The notes under the pieces are model-generated. The model did no database searches and was not told the DNA's origin. It saw nothing but the letters and a program-made list of their open reading frames with translations. A stretch of 64,000 nucleotides of DNA from positions 15,165,154 to 15,229,153 of the forward strand of contig OU342822.1 of NCBI GenBank assembly GCA_910591455.2, read 5' to 3'. Each line of letters opens with the position of its first letter. Positions within the stretch are counted from its first letter, which is position 1. Below are positions 61,032-64,000 of this stretch, one piece after another. The DNA comes from Pholis gunnellus. Lineage: Eukaryota; Chordata; Actinopteri; Perciformes; Pholidae. Made by a program: the position numbers and the translations under genes.

Positions 61032-63325
61032 TCAGATTAGATCAGACCAGCTGACAGAGGTGTGTGTGTGTGTGTGTCTCTGGGGAAAACAAACCGTGGG
61101 TGTTTCTGGACTGCCGAACGGTGAGAGTTCTAGTGAGTTCTCTTTGTCAGAGGAGCTGTTGTGGCGATGCTGGGCGAACTTTCTCTTTAGCGCTTGAGCG
61201 ATGAGAGCCGCTGGGTCGTTAAGTGATGCTGCGCCTCCCTTACTGCACCTCCTTCCGACTGGTCTCCCCCCCGGTGACCTACAGAGAAAAGAAGGGAAAA
61301 ATGTCGAAGCCCCTCCGCTCACTCCTCCCTTAACAAGACTGTGGTAACGGGAGCTGCCGAGCGCAAAACTCAAAAAAACAAATGCCTACCTCTCGACTGA
61401 GCGCAATTTCACTTGATTTAAGTCCTTGAGAACATCCAGCATGGATGGGAACCCTTTTGCTTGCGAGTCCCGGGGCTTGAGCTGAGCCTTGTCAAGGTTG
61501 TTGCCGTTCGTCCTGCGCTGGCGGATCAGCTCTAATATGGACGGAGTCTCAGCGAGGGAGTCAAGGCAGGGAGGAGGAGGAGGTGGTGGTGGTGGCGGGG
61601 GAGCCGCACAGCGAGGCGTGGAGGTGAGATCTCGCGGAAGGGTAGAAGACATCAAAGGCGAGCCCGGGGTATTCAAGGACTCCGTCCGACCTAACGAGAC
61701 GTTGAAAGAGCACAGAATGGTTGTTAAAATCGCTTGACTTGACATTTTTGCGTATCTCGCGAAAAGATGTCGAGACAAGATACAAAGAGTGTGCACCTGA
61801 GGCTGGAGCGGCCGTAACGATCATGGCTATCTGAGCTCGTAGTTTGAGCAGCTCGCTCTCCAGCGCTGTGATCTTCTTCAGAGCGTCTGGACCGGCCGAT
61901 CTGCCTCCCGGCTGGGCTTTATTTTTGGCCAGTCCTGGGAATCTCACCACGTCCCGATTTACAGTATTTCCCTTCTTCTTCTTCGGAGGTAAACGGTTCC
62001 TATTGAGACCATATATCAGTTTCAATATTTAATATTTTCACAACCGAAACAAACTAATCAAGTGTGTTTTCATAAATCCATGCAGGTAATGCATTTCGAA
62101 GATGAATTGCATGTAAATGAAGGAGATAGTGACAATTTCAAAGATACTTTGGAACACTTTATGGGACATTTCACCCCATTTTAGTTAACCATCAAACTAT
62201 ATTGTGTACAGTAAGACAGTTTGTCTCTGTACTCCACAAAGATTATGTCCAATTTAGTGCTTTCCTTTATGGAGATCAGTGTACTCACTGAGAAAAGAGT
62301 CTCTTCTTTCTAGCGATACAGTGTACCTATTACATTTTATGAAATCCACCATTTTGCCAATATAAAAGGACAAAATATTTTGTCTAATGAACAACCAACA
62401 TGGTTTTGTTTTCTGTAAACTTGCAGTGGCCAGAATTAACCTGACCGTGTGTTTGTATTGTGTCCTTACCTGGTCTTGGCAAAGCTCTCCCCCTCATCCT
62501 CAAACACCCACATGACGTCAGCGAACGAGGGGATGGCCGGTGTCTCCACAGGGTTGTCGTCGTAACCGTTGGGCCCATAGCTGAGCAGAGGGACCTAAGG
62601 ACCAAACGAAGATTTACACACTTTGACCCTGACTACATGAGAGAAAAGAAATAACAGAAAATGGTTTAAACTTGGAAGGAAGGTGCACCACTGTAAAATG
62701 AGTGAATGTCTTTGGTGTGTGTGTGTGTGTCGTGTTAAAACAAACAAGCACTTTAGCTCAGCTTAGGATACAGTGTTGCTTCTTCTTAGGAAGTACTATG
62801 TGACAAATGTATCATTTAAAATCAGGTCACAAATGTTTCTTTATTAGCATGGTTATAAGCAAGTCTTAACAAAACGCACATAGTTCCACTTGTGTGGCTG
62901 TGTTGAATTTGAAGAGGCAAAGACAAACGTATGGTTCCAGATCATCTTCAGTCTGTCAGAAAGTAGGACGGTACCTGAAAGTGGACGCGTGGTGTAGGCA
63001 TCAGAGGGAGGTTGGTCCCAATCATCCGCACAACGCTGCGATACTGGCCGCACAGCTGACTGTCCCACACTGGAACCAGCTACAAGCACAAAAACAATCT
63101 TGGTTGAAAATTGATAGTCTTCCAACTTCGCTCAGTCAGTTAACTTTTAGGGGGCAAGGTGACACTGCTGCTGATACTTGGCACCGATAAAAGCAAATAT
63201 TAAGCCCCATGATATCCCTAGACATCCCTGTAGCAGCGTGTCGTTGGACTCACCATGTCTGGAGCCACTCCAAAATACTCCAGGACGACGCGCAGCACAT
63301 CCGTAATATCCTCTACTAAAGACAT
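61032..63325 (-). CDS. mtfr2: mitochondrial fission regulator 2
   Basis: MTFR family proteins act at mitochondria and promote their division. Six coding exons: 63254-63325, 62975-63079, 62470-62594, 61797-61999, 61390-61690 and 61032-61278, totalling 1053 nt (350 aa) with all phases compatible. The N-terminus MSLVEDITDVLRVVLEYFGV matches the MSL...LEYFGV start of MTFR2. YRSVVRMIGTNLPLMPTPRV and IPSFADVMWV are family signatures. ALESELLKLRAQIAMIV (about 146-162) is the coiled-coil segment. An 11-Pro run (about 199-209) and FPSMLDVLKDLNQVKLRSVERSPGG follow. DPAALIAQALKRKFA and DKENSLELSPFGSPETP favour MTFR2 over MTFR1. The last ~18 codons include a translated CA microsatellite (HTHTHT), so the true end is doubtful. 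The start codon context is weak and a T19 run (A19 on the minus strand) lies just upstream. Confidence 0.93.
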
Positions 63326-63353
63326 TGGAAGGACTTTTTTTTTTTTTTTTTTT

Positions 63354-64000
63354 AATGCACCAGCTGATGACTGCAAAGATCCTCTTTCTGCTGACTAACT
63401 TAGTAAGAGGCCAACGCAGAGTGGACGGCACCAAGTCACATACTTTACACCTGAAACGAGACAAAACAGACAACGCAGCAAAGTCAGGACGTGAATTCTA
63501 ACATGAAGAAGACAATTACAACATGAACCTAATGCAAGAAGTTAAGAGTTAATATATCTCAGCTAGACTTTAAAAGAACTTTAGTCGGCTCCACTACTGT
63601 AATGTTGTCTTTAGAGGCCTCTCTAAAACAGTACTACTATAAATAACTGAGTAGTGTTTTGGGACATTTTCTTTATTTTAATATATTATTGTAGTGTTAA
63701 TTATAATTTGACCCTTTGTTTCTTTAATATCTAAATGTATACTTGGCTCCTATTTAAACCCTTAGGTGCTATACAAATGACCTTAACTGTTACCTTTACT
63801 GCTCTAGAGTGAAATAGGTTAATCTTGAAAAGCCAGTAATTTACACTATAAAAGAAAACCTACCAAAAACAAATGTGCACGTTTATGATAGACAGTTTAT
63901 AATACAGAATGGCTGAGAGAATTCAAATAAACCCTTTTTTTGGATGTCATATTACAAACTTTAAATCCTCGAGTCTACCGTTGGATGCTGACTTGGGGGA
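63354..64000 (-). other. region upstream of mtfr2 coding start
   Basis: No coding exon seen. It probably contains a 5'UTR intron or promoter of mtfr2 (an acceptor-like TTTGCAGTCATCAG lies on the minus strand near 63362-63375). AT-rich, with no repeat recognised. Confidence 0.35.

Noticed and set aside
61489..61737. Plus-strand frame with a glycine run
   Set aside because: Antisense shadow of the mtfr2 polyproline exon.

Overview
The window is vertebrate nuclear DNA, almost certainly from a teleost fish. Coding sequence is split into short exons with GT-AG introns, (CA)n/(GT)n microsatellites are very dense, and there are fish-type SINEs and hAT-like MITEs. Gene order matches the MYB / PDE7B / MTFR2 block of human 6q23.3. 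No prokaryotic, organellar or viral features are seen.

Layout: (1) 1-2.3 kb, + strand: the last three coding exons and 3'UTR of myb (c-Myb), with a near-ideal miR-150 target site. (2) 2.3-29 kb: a long gene-free interval rich in microsatellites, with a SINE tail, a complete hAT-like MITE and a CTCF-like motif. AHI1, which lies between MYB and PDE7B in mammals, is not there. (3) 29-42.5 kb, - strand: complete pde7b (cAMP phosphodiesterase 7B). Its 12 coding exons have consistent phases and give 539 aa, with a ~3 kb 3'UTR and a GC-rich promoter region. (4) 42.6-50.6 kb: gene-free. (5) 50.6-59.3 kb, + strand: a cluster of small tandemly duplicated gene units whose product I do not recognise. Two spliced paralogs encode 115 and 76 aa. 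The first has four tandem copies of its promoter plus first exon, two of them with an ATG; further exon-like relics are scattered between. (6) 60.9-63.3 kb, - strand: mtfr2 (mitochondrial fission regulator 2), six coding exons, 350 aa, with a C-terminus that is open to question.

myb (haematopoietic transcription factor), pde7b (cAMP breakdown) and mtfr2 (mitochondrial division) share a neighbourhood but no pathway. The part that looks undescribed is the 50.6-59.3 kb cluster. Both genes splice with compatible phases at every junction. Their shared exon differs mostly by conservative substitutions, which suggests selection on a protein. The promoter/exon-1 array has grown recently: copies 2 and 3 differ at about one site in ~312 bp.

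All calls come from reading the sequence by eye. Family names rest on remembered motifs, and no alignment or database search was run.
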